Below are positions 10,558-22,109 of a stretch of 64,000 nucleotides of DNA, one piece after another; position 1 is the first letter of the stretch; each line of letters starts with the position of its first letter. Where the stretch lies: positions 600,369,644 through 600,433,643 of the forward strand of contig NC_081415.1 in NCBI RefSeq assembly GCF_030272615.1. Direction: 5' to 3'. This stretch comes from Cryptomeria japonica. Lineage: Eukaryota; Streptophyta; Pinopsida; Cupressales; Cupressaceae. A program made the position numbers and the translations under genes. A model generated the notes under the pieces. The model saw only the letters and a program-made list of their open reading frames with translations. It was not told the origin of the DNA and did no database searches.

Positions 10558-12462
10558 ATGAGTAAGTCTAAGAACACCAGAGGTTACATGACATTGCATC
10601 CTGAAGAAAGACTAGAAGAGCTTCTTGGAGCTCCATAGAGGAGTGTAGTAAGAAGAAACACAGAAAAAAGGCCCGCTCCCTCGTCATGGAAATCAAAGCA
10701 TAAGAATGCAAGTAAGTCATCTTTGCATCATGTTCCTGAAATTCATGAAACTTCTTCTAAGAGCTCTAAGTCGATCAACTTAGGATTTTTTGACTCTTTG
10801 TTTAACACATACAAGAAGAAGTACAACAACAAAATAAGGAAGTTATTCAGGTTCAATATTAAAAAAAAAGAAGAGGCCGAAGTAGAATTAGAAGTAGTCA
10901 TAGTAGTACTATTGGTGTATCTCCTCCTCCTGGCCTCACAACATAATTTCCTTTTAATATTGAGTCAATTTAGGAACAAGGAGATGCAAACCTATTAGAT
11001 TTAGGCGATACTTCTGGATCTGAAATAACTCTGCCATATCCTAAAGAGGTTTTTGGAGACATAGACATATTGAAAAGGGAACTCCAAGAACAAATAGATC
11101 TGAGAAAGGAAAAATAAAAAGAGAAGGAATCTAAGGTTATAAATGATGTGATAGAGATGGATAGTTTAATGAGGCAATTGGCTACAATCAACATTTTGAA
11201 TCAAGAAAAAGCTAAACTTCAACTATCATAGATCTAAGTCATGGATTGTGTCAAGTTGACATTGAATTAGAAAAATCTAGGATGGAGAGTGAAACTCTTG
11301 CAAAAGAGTTAAAAATAATTGACATGGAAGCTTCAATCATAGAAATGAAGAGGAAAATTGATTTCCTTAAGTCGTCATCATTAAAATAATGCTTCATTTA
11401 CTACTGGCCCATCTAATATTCAAGTCATTACTAATTTGGCCCCTACAACATCACAAAATGTCAGTTCAAGTGTTCCTATCCAAAGTGTTTAAGGTATTTA
11501 GAGTACTAGAGTTGCAGTCACTGGAAAGAAGGGCCAAACAACCACTCAGAATAGTAGTCAGTCCCAAGCTTATAAAGTGCCTGTTGGAGTTCCTGCTAAG
11601 GCTAGCACTAGAATAAAAATCACTGGAACTAGTGTTACAACCAATTTTGTAGGACAAGCTGCTACTGGGCAGTTCTAGAGAAGACCTATCCATTTAGAAA
11701 GGTATAGGAAATTGTGTTTTGATGGTATACCGGGACAGCCTAACGCAGACCCAAATGAATTGAGGGGCAAGATCAATAAGTTTGTAGGAAATAATGCTAT
11801 CACTGGTGAAGAACATCTGAGAGCTTTCACAGATAAGTTAAATGACAATGAAATAGAACATGAGGATGTTGTCATGAAAATTTGTGTACAATCCCTTACT
11901 GAAGATGCTAGGGATTGGTATAGAAGGTTGCCAACTGCAAGCATCAATTCCTGGGAAGAATTTGAAAGGAGTTTCAAAGAGCAGTATGGTGACAAAAGTA
12001 ATGCTAGTTTTATGTTGAATGGGTTTAACAATATCAAGAACTTACCAAATGAAGCTGCCACTGATTTTAATATCAGATTCCAAAAGGCTATGCACAAATT
12101 ATTTCAAGTTCTAAGGTTAGATGACAATGTTTGCCTAACTACATATTCAAATGCATTTGATGCGAATATGGTGTATATCATTAGGGATAAAGATCCTCAG
12201 AATCTGAGAGATGCATTTAGGATAGCCATAAATATTGAAGGAAATAGGAGAGCTTCGGGTAAGCTTGGGAGAAGAGAGGATCCTAGGTTCTCCTAGAGTG
12301 CAAAAGTTAAGGCGAAGGAGCCTTTGGGATCAAAACCAAAAGAAGAAGATAAATGAGACAAGGTGCTCAATACATTGAAGGATCACAAATTAACTGTTGC
12401 AAAAAATGACAAGGGTGGTGAACCAAAAAAAACAACAATTTAATAAATTTAATAGACCTCCA
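10558..12462 (+). pseudogene. gypsy gag, N-terminal and core part
   Basis: The best start is the ATG at 10558 ('MSKSKNTRGYMTLHPEER'), about 310 bases after the primer site. The N-terminal third is broken by stops and frame changes (10636-11640). The well-kept core is 11640-12296 with the retrotransposon gag signature 'EDARDWYRRLP', 'SWEEFERSFKEQYGD' and 'LPNEAATDFNIRFQ'. This fold builds the capsid. The frame continues in a lysine-rich segment to 'QQFNKFNRPP', where the retroposed insert begins, and resumes after 14501 with 'RPPRMQDYPY'. An N-terminal 71-residue hydrophobic frame around 10900 is a frame-shifted shadow. Confidence 0.85.
12451..12462 (+). repeat. left target-site duplication of the retroposed insert
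   Basis: AATAGACCTCCA; pairs with AACAGACCTCCA at 14490-14501 (11 of 12 identical). Both lie in the same gag codons. Confidence 0.78.
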
Positions 12463-12559
12463 ATGCTTCTTCCACTTATTTCGATGAAGGCTTACAACGG
12501 TGGTGATGAGAATTTATTTAAGTGTCTTTTCATAATTGCTTGGCATGGATTTAGGGTTA

Positions 12560-14267
12560 TTTTTCAGGGCAACAACAGAAACCAGAGAAAAAGAACCAGA
12601 GCCGAGAGTAGGAAATTCGGTGATTGCGAAGGAAAAATGGGAGGAAACAAAAAAAGGTTCGAGCCTACCTCTTGCTCAGAAAGAGGAAGAACGGAGAGGT
12701 TTGGGATATTCTTCAGGAGGGAGGTTTAGCTGTGTTTATGGAGAGGCTTAGTGGGAAAGATCCAACGGTCACTAAGCACTTTATCAAGAATTGGAAGAAT
12801 GGCAAAGTTTTGGTGGGGACCCAGATGATGACTATGGATGAGGAGATTATTGCTAAAGCCATGAGGATGATGACAGAGGGCATGAAATTCTATGAAGATC
12901 GCAGCATCTCTGATAAGGCAGCAGACAAATTTCCTATCACGGAAGGTGATAAGAAGAAAATGGTGAAGGTCAACAACTCCTATCACTCCCCAAAACATAG
13001 ATGCAGGCCATGGAGGTTCATTTTTTTTGCTACAATTACCTATATAACGTTGGATAGCAGATTTATGAGAGCTTATGGGCACCATTTTGTGTTGCTCAAC
13101 CATTTCCGCCATGGGGAAAAGGTAAGCTTGTCATACTATCTTGCATGTTATATGGACCATACTATCAAAGAGGTACAAAAAGACCCCAAGAGAGACCATT
13201 CTCTTCATCAGGGTCTGATGGCTCTTGTGTATAAATTACTAAAAGGGAAATGCATTGAAAACCCTATTAAAGGTAAAAATGCAAGGGATGAGGAAACAAA
13301 GAGTGAGGTTAGTGGTTTTAACTTCAACTTGGAAACTGAAGGTGAGTCAAAGGAGCTAAGTAAAAAGGGGAGGAACAAGGGAAAGAGGCAGAGGATAGTG
13401 GTGGATTCAAATATTTTGGAGTTTGAGGCCAAGTCCTTCAAAGGTAAGTTCATCAAAAGAAAGAAACGTAAAGGCACTGGAAAGCAAACCCAGAGGAAGA
13501 AGAACATCAGCAGGGGAGGTAACAAAGATATTAATCAAATTTTGATTGATTTTGATGAGGAGGCAAAGGAGGTTAAAAATGATAATGGGCAAGGTAAGGA
13601 GGGGGATGATATCCCAATTGTGGGCAGCAATGAGGATTTGAATACTCAAGGTCAACAGAAAGAGGATCAAGAGGACAAAAGGGGCAAATCTAGTGATTGT
13701 GTTGGAAAAAATGAGAGTATTAAGGGTTTTTGTGATACCATCAGCATAATGGTGAAAGACATAGGCAGCCTGAAGAAGGATATAAATGTTGTCAAAAGAC
13801 CCACGATGGGTGATAAACCTCTGTCTGAAAATGTCAAAGAATTGGTGGTGGCAATTAATAATGTTGAAGCCATTGAAAACATGGTGAGTAAAATTATTGA
13901 AACTAAAAAAAAGGTTAAGGAGATGGAAGGAAATAAAGAGGTGAAAGGGACGGAAATTGTTATGAACAATCTGGGCAGCAAAGTTGATAGGATGGAACTC
14001 ACAGTAAAGAAGATAGCTGAATAGAAATTCCAGATTCTCAAAGCCTCGGTGGACAACATGAACATTTTGATTAATAGATTTGATAACATCAAAGATAAAG
14101 AGGGTGACAAGGATCAACTAGACAAAAAAGGTCGTGAGAAGAGGACTAGAGCCAACACCAGGAATAAGGGTGACATCAAGGGTCGAGAGCTAGATGAGTT
14201 AAAGACCTCTGCAAACAACATGAAGCAGATGGTGGTCCATGCTGAAGATATCATGAAAAATATCTAG
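12560..14267 (+). pseudogene. unknown ORF of the retroposed insert (about 550 codons)
   Basis: The main frame is open from 12624 (TTG; the first in-frame ATG is near 12738, 'MERLSGKDPTVTK') to a TAG at 14022 and continues in frame to 14267. A different frame at 12555-12690 ('KEPEPRVGNSVIAKEKW') is probably the true N-terminus, joined by a frameshift near 12680-12700. The N-terminal domain (about 12730-13230) is aromatic and compact ('DSRFMRAYGHHFVLLNHFRH'). A Lys/Glu/Asp-rich linker follows (13250-13700). The last 200 residues are heptad-rich and likely coiled coil. I recognise no catalytic motif. The compact N-domain weakly recalls plant 'transposon-associated' domains, but I would not name it. 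Confidence 0.65.
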
Positions 14268-14489
14268 TTGTCTCGGTCTCGGTCTCTGTCTTAGTCTTTG
14301 TGTTGTCTTTTTGCTCCTTTTGCTATCTTTTTGTGGTTCTTAATGTTAAGTGTGTTGAGATCCTTTTTTGTTTAGGTGGGATCAATTTTTGTTGTTGGAA
14401 TGATCAGGCACGGTTCTTTAAAGTTCTATTGCTCTCCTGATTTGTAAAAGGTTCAGGTTCCTTTCAAAAACCTATTTTTACTTAATAAA
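14268..14489 (+). other. 3' untranslated region of the insert with terminal hairpin
   Basis: Pyrimidine-rich sequence after the stop, then AGGTT (14449-14453) that can pair with AACCT (14469-14473), ending in an A-rich tail. Plant L1-type LINEs often end in a similar hairpin plus short A-rich tail, which supports LINE mobilisation. Confidence 0.5.
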
Positions 14490-14501
14490 AACAGACCTCC
14501 A
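14490..14501 (+). repeat. right target-site duplication of the retroposed insert
   Basis: AACAGACCTCCA, the partner of 12451-12462; gag coding resumes here. Confidence 0.78.
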
Positions 14502-15678
14502 AGGATGCAAGATTATCCTTACAACACAAATTGGAAGGATGGAAATCCAGTTTAGCAACAACAAAAGAATAAGCAGGAGCAGGAGACTCCTGATCTATTG
14601 TAGAAACACACAGTAAATGTTTTTGAGGATACACCTTGGTGTGTTGCATGTCAATCACCTCAATCATTTGAGTATTGTGTTGTTCCACAATTCATTTCTA
14701 TCAAGGGTGAGATAGAAGAAGAAGAAGAAGAAGAAACTTTTGAGGATGACAATGTTGATTGTCTTATGACTACTTCTTGCCTGGGAGGAGCGAAATACTT
14801 TTATGATACTGAGACTTGGGACTTGGATGTAGATCATCAAAGGAAAAGAAGTGAGTCATACCACCAGCAAGTTTTTTTCTGACGATGAGTTATGTGTTGA
14901 TGATCAAATGTGTAATGTTGAAAAAGGAGAAGATGATATATCCTTTAGAAGACCTTCAGATCGAGAGATTGCCAGATTAACAACTGCTATGGTGGTTCAA
15001 GTCAAAAGAAATTATCAATTGAGAAACAAAACAATTGGTGAAGATCAAGGAAAGCCTTCTAGCCTATTTATAAAAGAGATGAAAAATAAAGGTAAGGAGG
15101 TCAAAGAAGACAAACCAAAGAAGCACACAATCAAGATCAAGGAGGTCAAGAGAAAAGAGTGAGCTAAGAAGGCTGAAATTATAAAGCCCAATGAGGATAA
15201 CGCTTCACCCAAAGTGAAGAAAAAGATAGTTGCAAAGTCTATCGTGCCTATTGGAGAGGACCTGAAGAAGAAACAAAACATTGAAAGCAACAGGCTGAAG
15301 AAAAATGAAGAGAAATTAGATACCCCTCACGGCAAATGTTGTGTTATGAATTCAAGAGAGGTACCTGTGATAGGTACTATAAGGGAATTGCCTTATAAAC
15401 TCACATCCTACCCAAAGAAGGAGTTAACCATGAGTGTCCTAGTTGTGGATATCCCACCTCAGTGTGGGATGCTACTATCAAGGAAGTGGAGTTCTTCTAT
15501 GGGGGGAAGTTTGTAATGTGATTTATCTTATGCAACCTTTTGTATTGATGGTAAGAATGTAAAAATTGATAGAGAGTCAAGAGTGCCATATATGATAGTA
15601 CATGAGAAGGACTCTGATGAATACATGACATGTTTCATGGATACATACATCAATTCATTTAGGATTGAAGATTTCTAG
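14502..15678 (+). pseudogene. gypsy gag C-terminus and aspartic protease
   Basis: Resumes gag ('RPPRMQDYPYNTNWKDGNP'), passes a Cys-containing stretch 'TPWCVACQSPQSFEYC' (a zinc-finger-like Cys pair and Cys) and a GAA-repeat-encoded Glu run (about 14715-14735). A lysine-rich linker follows. The retropepsin C-terminal half is at about 15340-15560: 'LPYKLTSYPKKELTMSVLVV' and 'DIPPQCGMLLSRKWSSSMGG'. The last recognisable protease residues run to 'INSFRIEDF', where the LTR array begins at 15679. Multiple stops. The protease catalytic triplet is not obvious. Confidence 0.78.
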
Positions 15679-16876
15679 TGCAGATGCACCTAAGGACACA
15701 AGCATACCAGGAGGTCAAATGTCATAATATGAGCAATTTTATGGTATTTGAGTCATTCATAATGTATTAAGGTTATTTGATTCTATTGAATTATAATATG
15801 TAAGGATAAATAAGACATTTTATCCAAAGATATCATATTTGGTCCATCTTGAAGTGTTAAAAGTGTCCATGTAAGGGTTAGAGTCATTTATGTCAAAAAA
15901 TATAAAAATTGTAAAATTGCAAAGTTGCAACATTGCCAAAAACTACAACAAAAGTGTAAGAATGAAATCCATTGGTAATGAGGTGGTTAGAGTAGTTAGG
16001 AAGGAGTTGGAAATGGTTTATAAAACCATGTTTGGTCTAAATCAAGGGGTTAGATCAGTTTGGAGGGGATTTGACAAAGATTATCCATCAAACCCTCAAA
16101 CTGTCATGAGGTTTTAAGGAATCTGTGGCTGTCATAGATCCATGGAGAATCACATTTGGTGTAATTTTTATATGTAGATATTATTGAATGATATATTAAT
16201 GAAATACATTTCAGATTAATCCTTCCTTATTCATTTTTGTGGCGTATTTGGTAAGATATGTTTGTAAAAATTGTCAAAACCCTGCCAAGGGTTACCCATT
16301 TTTGGGTCAATGCTCATAATTTTTTATTTAACCATTGGATCTAGAAAAAATTTTGAGAGAAATTGTGTAACTAATTAACCTAGATTATTACTGATGTGAT
16401 TTTTGTTAGGATCAATATTTTAAAAGTTATTGATGATTGTGTGTTACAGTTCATGGTGAAAGGCAAACTGGTGAAGGCAGTAGCAATCCAGTTGCAGCAT
16501 TTGGTGTGGTCGCATGAGGAATAGAAATGAAGAAAGGATATATATTTTGGAAAGGTCTCTAAATCCTCTTTTCATTTCTTTTTGTCTTACTTATTTTGGT
16601 TAAGAATTAAATAATTTGTGATATTTTTGGTGAAAATAGTTTTTAAGGGATGAAACCTTGAACTAGGGTATTCCATGGCAAATAAGAATTTGTTCTCTCA
16701 TGTTATGCTAAATGTTATGATCTCAAATCTTGAATGAAGGTCTATGGGGATGTAATATAACCTTTGAAATTGGTTTGGAGTTGAGAAGAGTGGTTGATAT
16801 TTTTATATGCCGCTTGATTCAAGTTTAAAGTCTACCCTTGAATGAAGGTTTTATGGTTTGTGATAGATGCTCTGCA
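15679..16876 (+). repeat. LTR 1 of the tandem miniature element
   Basis: 1,198 bp; starts TGCAGATGCACC and ends GATGCTCTGCA. Aligns by eye over its full length with LTR 2 and LTR 3, with scattered substitutions. Confidence 0.88.
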
Positions 16877-17351
16877 TCAAATTGGTATTAGAGCCCAACA
16901 AAATATCTGGGCTAATAGAAATTTTTATGTTTTGTGTTATGGATGATTTTTGGTTGCAGGTGCTTGTCCATCTAGGAGCAAGAGGAAGTTGGTGTTGTGT
17001 GTGGGCGGACAAGGAAGGTCTGTCAAGGGCCAAAGGGATGGTCCATTGATTGCCAAAAGACTAGGGAGAGAGGCAAAGAGGAGAACTCCTAGATGAGGCA
17101 TAGAGGTTGTTGGTGAGGTGATTCACCATGGAGAGGTGGACTTATGGTTGGTAAAATCACTTGGATGGAAGCCACTACAAACTCCATTGGTAGGAGTCAC
17201 AAAGCGATTGTTTGAGAAGGAAGCAGTAGCATAAAGAGGCATAAAGAGGTAAGTATGAAGACAAAGGTGAAAATTTCACTCAATTTTTCTTGCAGGTCAT
17301 TGTACCCACATTTCCAAGGGACTTGGAAACTTTTCAAGGTTGGGAGTATGG
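16877..17351 (+). other. internal region 1 with primer site and polypurine tract
   Basis: 475 bp. Primer site TGGTATTAGAGC at 16883-16894 (one C/T change from the Copia-type consensus); purine tract at 17337-17351. No coding capacity. Confidence 0.82.
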
Positions 17352-18555
17352 TGCAGAGGCACCTAAGCACACAAGCATAGCAAGAGGTCAAAAGTCGTAA
17401 TATAAGCAATTTTATTGTATTTGAGTCATTCATAATGTATTAAGGTTATTTGATTCCATTGAATCATAATATGTAAGGATAAATGATAAATTTTGTCCAA
17501 ATATGTTATTTTTGGTCCATCTTGAAGTGTTGAAAGTGTCCATGTAAGGGTTAGAGTCATTTATGTCAAAAAATGCAAAAATTGTAAAATTGCAAAGTTG
17601 CAACATTGCCAAAAAGTGCAACAAAAGTGTAAGAATGAAATTCATTGGTCATGAGGTGGTTAGAGTAGTTAGGAAGGAGTTGGAAATGGTTTATAAAACC
17701 ATTTTTGGTCAAAATCAAGGGGGGTAGATCAGTTTGGAGGGGATTTGACAAAGATTATCCATCAAACCCTCAAACTGTCATGAGGTTTTAAGGAATTTGT
17801 GGTTGTCATAGATCCATGGAGGATCACATTTGGTGTAATTTTTATATGTATATGTTATTGAATGATATATTAATGAAATATATTTCAGATGAATCCTTCC
17901 CTATTCATTTTTGTGGAGTATTTGGCAAGATATGTTTGTTTTTACAAAAATTGTCAAAGCCCTGCCAAGGGTTACTCATTTTTGGAAAAATGCTCATAAC
18001 TTTTGATTTAACAGTTGGATCAGGTGGAAATCTGGAGAGAACTTGTTTAAATAAGTAATATAAATTATTACCAAAGAGATTTTCTTTAGGATCAACATTT
18101 TAAAAGTTATTGATGGCTGTGTGTTACAGTTCATGGTGAAAGGCAAACTGGTGAAGCAGTAGCAGTCCGGTTGCAGCATTTGGTGTGGTCACATGAGGAA
18201 TAATAATGAATAAAAGATATATTTGTTTGAAAGGTCTCTAAATTCTCTTTCCAGTGATTTTTTTCTTACTTAATTTGGTTACGAATTGAATAATTTGTGA
18301 TATTTTTGGTTAAAACAGTTTTTAAGGGATGAAACCCTGAACTAGGGTATTCCATGGCAAATAAGAATTTGCTCTCTCATGTTATGCCAAATGTTATGAT
18401 CTGAAATATTGAATGAAGGTCTGTAGGGATGTAATATAACCTTTGAAATTGGTTTGGAGTAGAGAAGAGTGTTTGATCTTTTTATATGCCACTTGATTCA
18501 AGTTTAAAGTCTACCCTTGAATGAAGGTTTTATGGTTTGTGATAGATGCTCTGCA
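17352..18555 (+). repeat. LTR 2 of the tandem miniature element
   Basis: 1,204 bp; TGCAGAGGCACC...GCTCTGCA. Serves both units, having a purine tract on its left and a primer site on its right. Confidence 0.88.
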
Positions 18556-19031
18556 TCAAATTGGTATCAGAGCCAAGCAAAAGATCTGGGCTAATAGAAA
18601 TGTTTGTGTTTTGTGTTATGGATGAGTTTTGGTTGCAAGTGCTTGTCCATCTAGCTACAAGAGGAAGTTGGTGTTGTGTGTGGGCAAACAAGAAATGTCT
18701 ATCAAGGGCCAAAGGGATGGTCCATTGATTTCCAAAAGACTAGGGAGAGAGGCAAAGAGGATAAATCCTAGGTGAGTCACAAGGTTTTTGGTGAGGTGAT
18801 GTATCATGGAGGGGTGGACTTATGGTTGGTAAAAGCACTTGGATGGAAGCCACTACAAACTCCATTGGTAGGAGTCACAAAGCGATTATTTGAGAAGGAA
18901 GCAGCAGCATAAAGAGACATAAAGAGGTAAAGATGAAGACAAAGGTGAAAATTTCACTCAAAATTTTTCTTGTAGGTCATTGTACCCATTTTTCCAAGGG
19001 ACTTGGAAACTTTTCAAGGTTGGGAGTATGG
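18556..19031 (+). other. internal region 2 with primer site and polypurine tract
   Basis: 476 bp. Consensus primer site TGGTATCAGAGC at 18562-18573; purine tract at 19017-19031. Non-coding. Confidence 0.83.
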
Positions 19032-20224
19032 TGCAGAGGCACCTAAGCACACAAGCATACCAAGAGGTCAAAAATCATAATATGAGCAATTTTATTGTAT
19101 TTGAGTCATTCATAATGTATTAAGGTTATTTGATTCCATTGAATCATAATATGTAAGGATAAATGAGACATTTTTTCCAAAGATATCATATTTGTTCCAT
19201 CTTGAAGTGTTAAAACTATCCATGTAAGGGTTAGAGTCATTTATGTCAAAAAATGCAAAAATTGTAAAATTGCAACATTGCCAAAAACTGCAACAAAAGT
19301 GTAAGAATGAAATCCATTGGTCATGAAGTGGTTAGAGTAGATAGGAATGAGTTTTAAATAGTTTATAAAACCATTTTTTATCAAAATCAAGGGGTTAGAT
19401 CAGTTTGGAGGGTATTTGACAAAGATTATCCATCAAACCCTCAAACTGTCATGAGGTTTTAAGGAATTTGTGGCTGTCATAGATCCATGGATGATCACAT
19501 TTGGTGTAATTTTATATGTAGATATTATTGAATGATAGATTAATGAAATATATTTCAGATGAATCCTTCCTTATTCATTTTTGTGGAGTATTTGGCAAGA
19601 TATGTTTGTTTTTATAAAATTTGTCAAAACCCTACCAAGGGTTACCGTTTTGGAAAAAATGCTCATAACTTTTGCTTAAAACCGTTGGATCTAGCTAAAA
19701 TTTGGAGATAACTTGTGTAACTCATTAAGCTAAAGTCTTACTAAAGAGAATTTTTTTAGGATCAATATTTTAAAATTTATTGATGACTGTGTGTTACAGT
19801 TCATGGTGAACGACAGACTGGTGAAGGCAGTAGCAGTCCGGTTGCAGCATTTGGTGTGGTCACATGAGGAATAATAATGAAGAAAGGATATATGTGTTGG
19901 AAAGGTCTCTGAATCCTCTTTCTAGTACTTTTTGTCTTACTTAATTTGGTTAAGAAATAAATAATTTGTGATATTTTTGGTGAAAATAGTTTTTAAGGGA
20001 TGAAACCCTGAACTAGGGTATCCATGGCAAATAAGAATTTGTTCTCTCATGTTATGCTGAATGTTATGATCTGAAATATTGAATGAAAGTCTGTAGGGAT
20101 GTAATATAACCTTTGAAATTGGTTTGGAGTTGAGAAGAGTGGTTTATTTTTTGATATGCCCTTGATTCAAGTTTAAAGTCTACCCTTGAATGAAGATTTT
20201 ATGGTTTGTGATAGATGCTCTGCA
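19032..20224 (+). repeat. LTR 3 of the tandem miniature element
   Basis: 1,193 bp; TGCAGAGGCACC...GCTCTGCA. It joins directly to gypsy RNase H coding sequence. Confidence 0.87.
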
Positions 20225-20538
20225 TCAAATTCCCAACAGAGAAGAGAGAACAACCTACGCCACTAGAAAGGGAAGTAGAGGAGTCATCAGGTGATGATAG
20301 TTCATGGACAATGTATTTCGATGGAGCTAGCTCTAAGGAAGGCTTCGATGCAGGTGTATTATTCATCTCACCTAATGGAAATACTTTTAAGTTTTATTTA
20401 ACTTTGTCCTTTGCATGTGCAAATAATGTGGAAGAATATGAAGCATTGTCATTAGGTTTGATATTAGCTGAAAAACATGGGATAGAGAGTCTCAAAGTTA
20501 TTGGAGATTCTGAATTAGTTGATAGTTCTGATACTAAA
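20225..20538 (+). pseudogene. gypsy RNase H domain (truncated)
   Basis: Plus-strand frame containing 'WTMYFDGASSKEGFDAGVLF', 'NVEEYEALSLGLILAEKHG' and 'VIGDSELV'. The three visible acidic catalytic positions (Asp in YFDG, Glu in EEYEAL, Asp in GDSEL) are intact. It is the extra RNase H of Tat-type gypsy elements. The domain is cut off at about 20530 by the LTR starting at 20539. The RT that should precede it is missing. Confidence 0.85.
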
Positions 20539-22013
20539 TGTAAGTACAGATCCAATAGCCAACAAGATGAGAGGGGGGGTTGAATCATACAAACTTAATC
20601 TTCCATAAAAACATCAGATTCAAACTCGGTAACATATACTTCAATAATATAACCAAAATTGTTAAACATGCAAACTCAAAAGCATATAAACATCATAAAC
20701 CTCATAACACCAGATTTAACGTGGAAACCCAAATAGGGAAAAACCACTGTGGGATTTTGGACCCGCTAAGAAATATACTCTTCTAGAGTATGCTCGGTTA
20801 AAAGCAAATCCTGTTAAAGATTACAAACACATTGCTAGATGTGACCCGGTTAAGGGATTTCCCTCAGATCTGTTAGGATCTTCACCTTGTTAGAAGTGAC
20901 CTTGTTAAAGGATTTCAATCACTCAATCAAAATGTCACCTTGCTAGAGGGTTTTACAAATAAGACTATTAAGTCCACTCGGCTAAGAGATTTTCTGTCAC
21001 TTTCACAAAATAACAGTAATAAAAATCTATCTGCAACTTCACATCTAAAATGCTAAAGCAAATTCTTATTTGCTCAATACAATCTAGACATAGAACTAAT
21101 CTTGTCCATCTGCTGGGCTTCTATACTCTATTATTCAAATAGGTCTTCAAGCTTCGGTGCTCGGTAATCACTATGTAGCATCCCTGTGCATACGCTTGCC
21201 CGTATACATTGTTTATCAACAGTTCCCTATTTATAAACATTTAGCTAACCGCTTAATCTCCTTGATCACATTTCCCATGATCAATCATAGCCATCAGATC
21301 TTCAATCTTGTCCAGGTTCAATGCATCTTTTGATCTGAAAATGTTTTACCCCGCCTAGGAATTTGCATATATTTCTTGGAATTTGTGCCAGGGTATTGCG
21401 GTTCAATCTATGTTGTAGATCTTCATGCCGACTTTCCATTGCCTTAGATTCATTAAAAAACTTCATGCACGGCATACCAATCATTTAATCAGTTCTAGCT
21501 CATCAACTTCCTTCATTAAATATCGCATGTAACCATTTAATGCATTTTGTTATAGCTCAGTTACAACTCGATAAATACTAAAATTCACTCGGTAGTCATT
21601 CTGCCTTCATTAACTGATAGCGATAACCTTAGGGTTTACCGACTAGGTTCCTTGGGGTTTATCGACTAGATTCTTTGCTTGGTAACATAGTATAGTATTA
21701 ACCTTTCAATTTACAACATATGTATGATGTTAAAACAATTTAAACATCATGATCTCATCATTGTCTGACTCGGTAATAGTTGCCCATTGAATACCTTATT
21801 CATCCTCTTATTCATCATAATCTTTCCTGTGTCTTTTACCAACATCTATATACTCTTTAAATCATACTTCTCAAGATATGGCAACATCATACTGAATTAG
21901 AAAATCAATTTCTTGACATCAATGACAAAATAATAATATCAAGACAGTAAACATCCTTAATCAGTTATATCCATAATCATCAACAACCTTCTCAATATCC
22001 TTATTGAAATGCC
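20539..22013 (-). repeat. Copia-type LTR, minus orientation
   Basis: About 1,475 bp. Element-sense start TGTTGGCATTTC and end CTGTACTTACA, with the usual G-run near the inner end (20573-20579 on the plus strand) and a TATAAATAG at about 21228-21236 (minus). Flanking five-base words (CTAAA, ATCTT) do not match, so it is not a clean solo LTR. Confidence 0.7.
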
Positions 22014-22109
22014 AACAATCTTTCATTGTCTATTATAATGCTATATTGCCAACATTAGTCATATCCCAAATCAGGTCAAAGTATGCATCAAAAAATAAAA
22101 GGTTGAAGT
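22014..22109. other. short spacer between two LTRs
   Basis: 96 bp, AT-rich, nothing recognised. Confidence 0.4.

Larger units (their letters stand above)
12463..14489 (+). mobile_element. non-LTR (LINE-mobilised) insertion carrying one ORF
   Basis: 2,027 bp inserted in gag between 11/12-identical 12-bp duplications. It has no LTRs and no inverted ends. The right end is A-rich ('cttaataaaa') and is preceded by a small hairpin and a T/C-rich untranslated region. These are the marks of target-primed reverse transcription. It carries one long ORF and no reverse transcriptase or endonuclease. It is therefore a processed gene copy or a LINE that kept only an ORF1-like gene. Confidence 0.75.
15679..20224 (+). 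mobile_element. tandem miniature LTR element (LTR-internal-LTR-internal-LTR)
   Basis: Three near-identical ~1.2 kb LTRs start at 15679, 17352 and 19032 (periods 1,673 and 1,680 bp), separated by two ~475-bp internal regions. Each internal region opens with a tRNA-Met-type primer site and closes with a purine-rich tract (GGTTGGGAGTATGG) before the next LTR. LTR ends are TGCAGA(G/T)...CTCTGCA. The internal regions have no meaningful ORF; 60-codon frames after the primer site occur in both but look accidental. This is a TRIM/SMART-like non-autonomous element in an unequal-recombination tandem form. No matching target duplication flanks the whole array; the flanks are gypsy protease (left) and RNase H (right). 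Confidence 0.88.
9073..20538 (+). mobile_element. Ty3/gypsy element 1 (gag, protease, RNase H; interrupted twice)
   Basis: 5' LTR, primer site, gag (from 10558), zinc-poor gag C-terminus, retropepsin (about 15340-15560) and an RNase H domain (20230-20530), all on the plus strand. It is interrupted by a retroposed insert (12463-14489) and by the tandem miniature LTR element (15679-20224). The roughly 1.5 kb that should encode reverse transcriptase between protease and RNase H is absent, as are integrase and the 3' LTR. Its RNase H is of the extra type found in the Tat lineage of Ty3/gypsy elements. Confidence 0.82.

Noticed and set aside
13407-14117. Long minus-strand frames rich in Phe/Leu/Ile (also 12726-13112 and 6965-7336)
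   Set aside because: Complements of Lys/Glu-rich coding sequence on the plus strand; composition artefacts.
16867-17049. 60-codon frames on both strands in the miniature-element internal regions (also 18530-18728)
   Set aside because: They start in the LTR end and primer site, exist on both strands and reflect repeat copies, not coding constraint.
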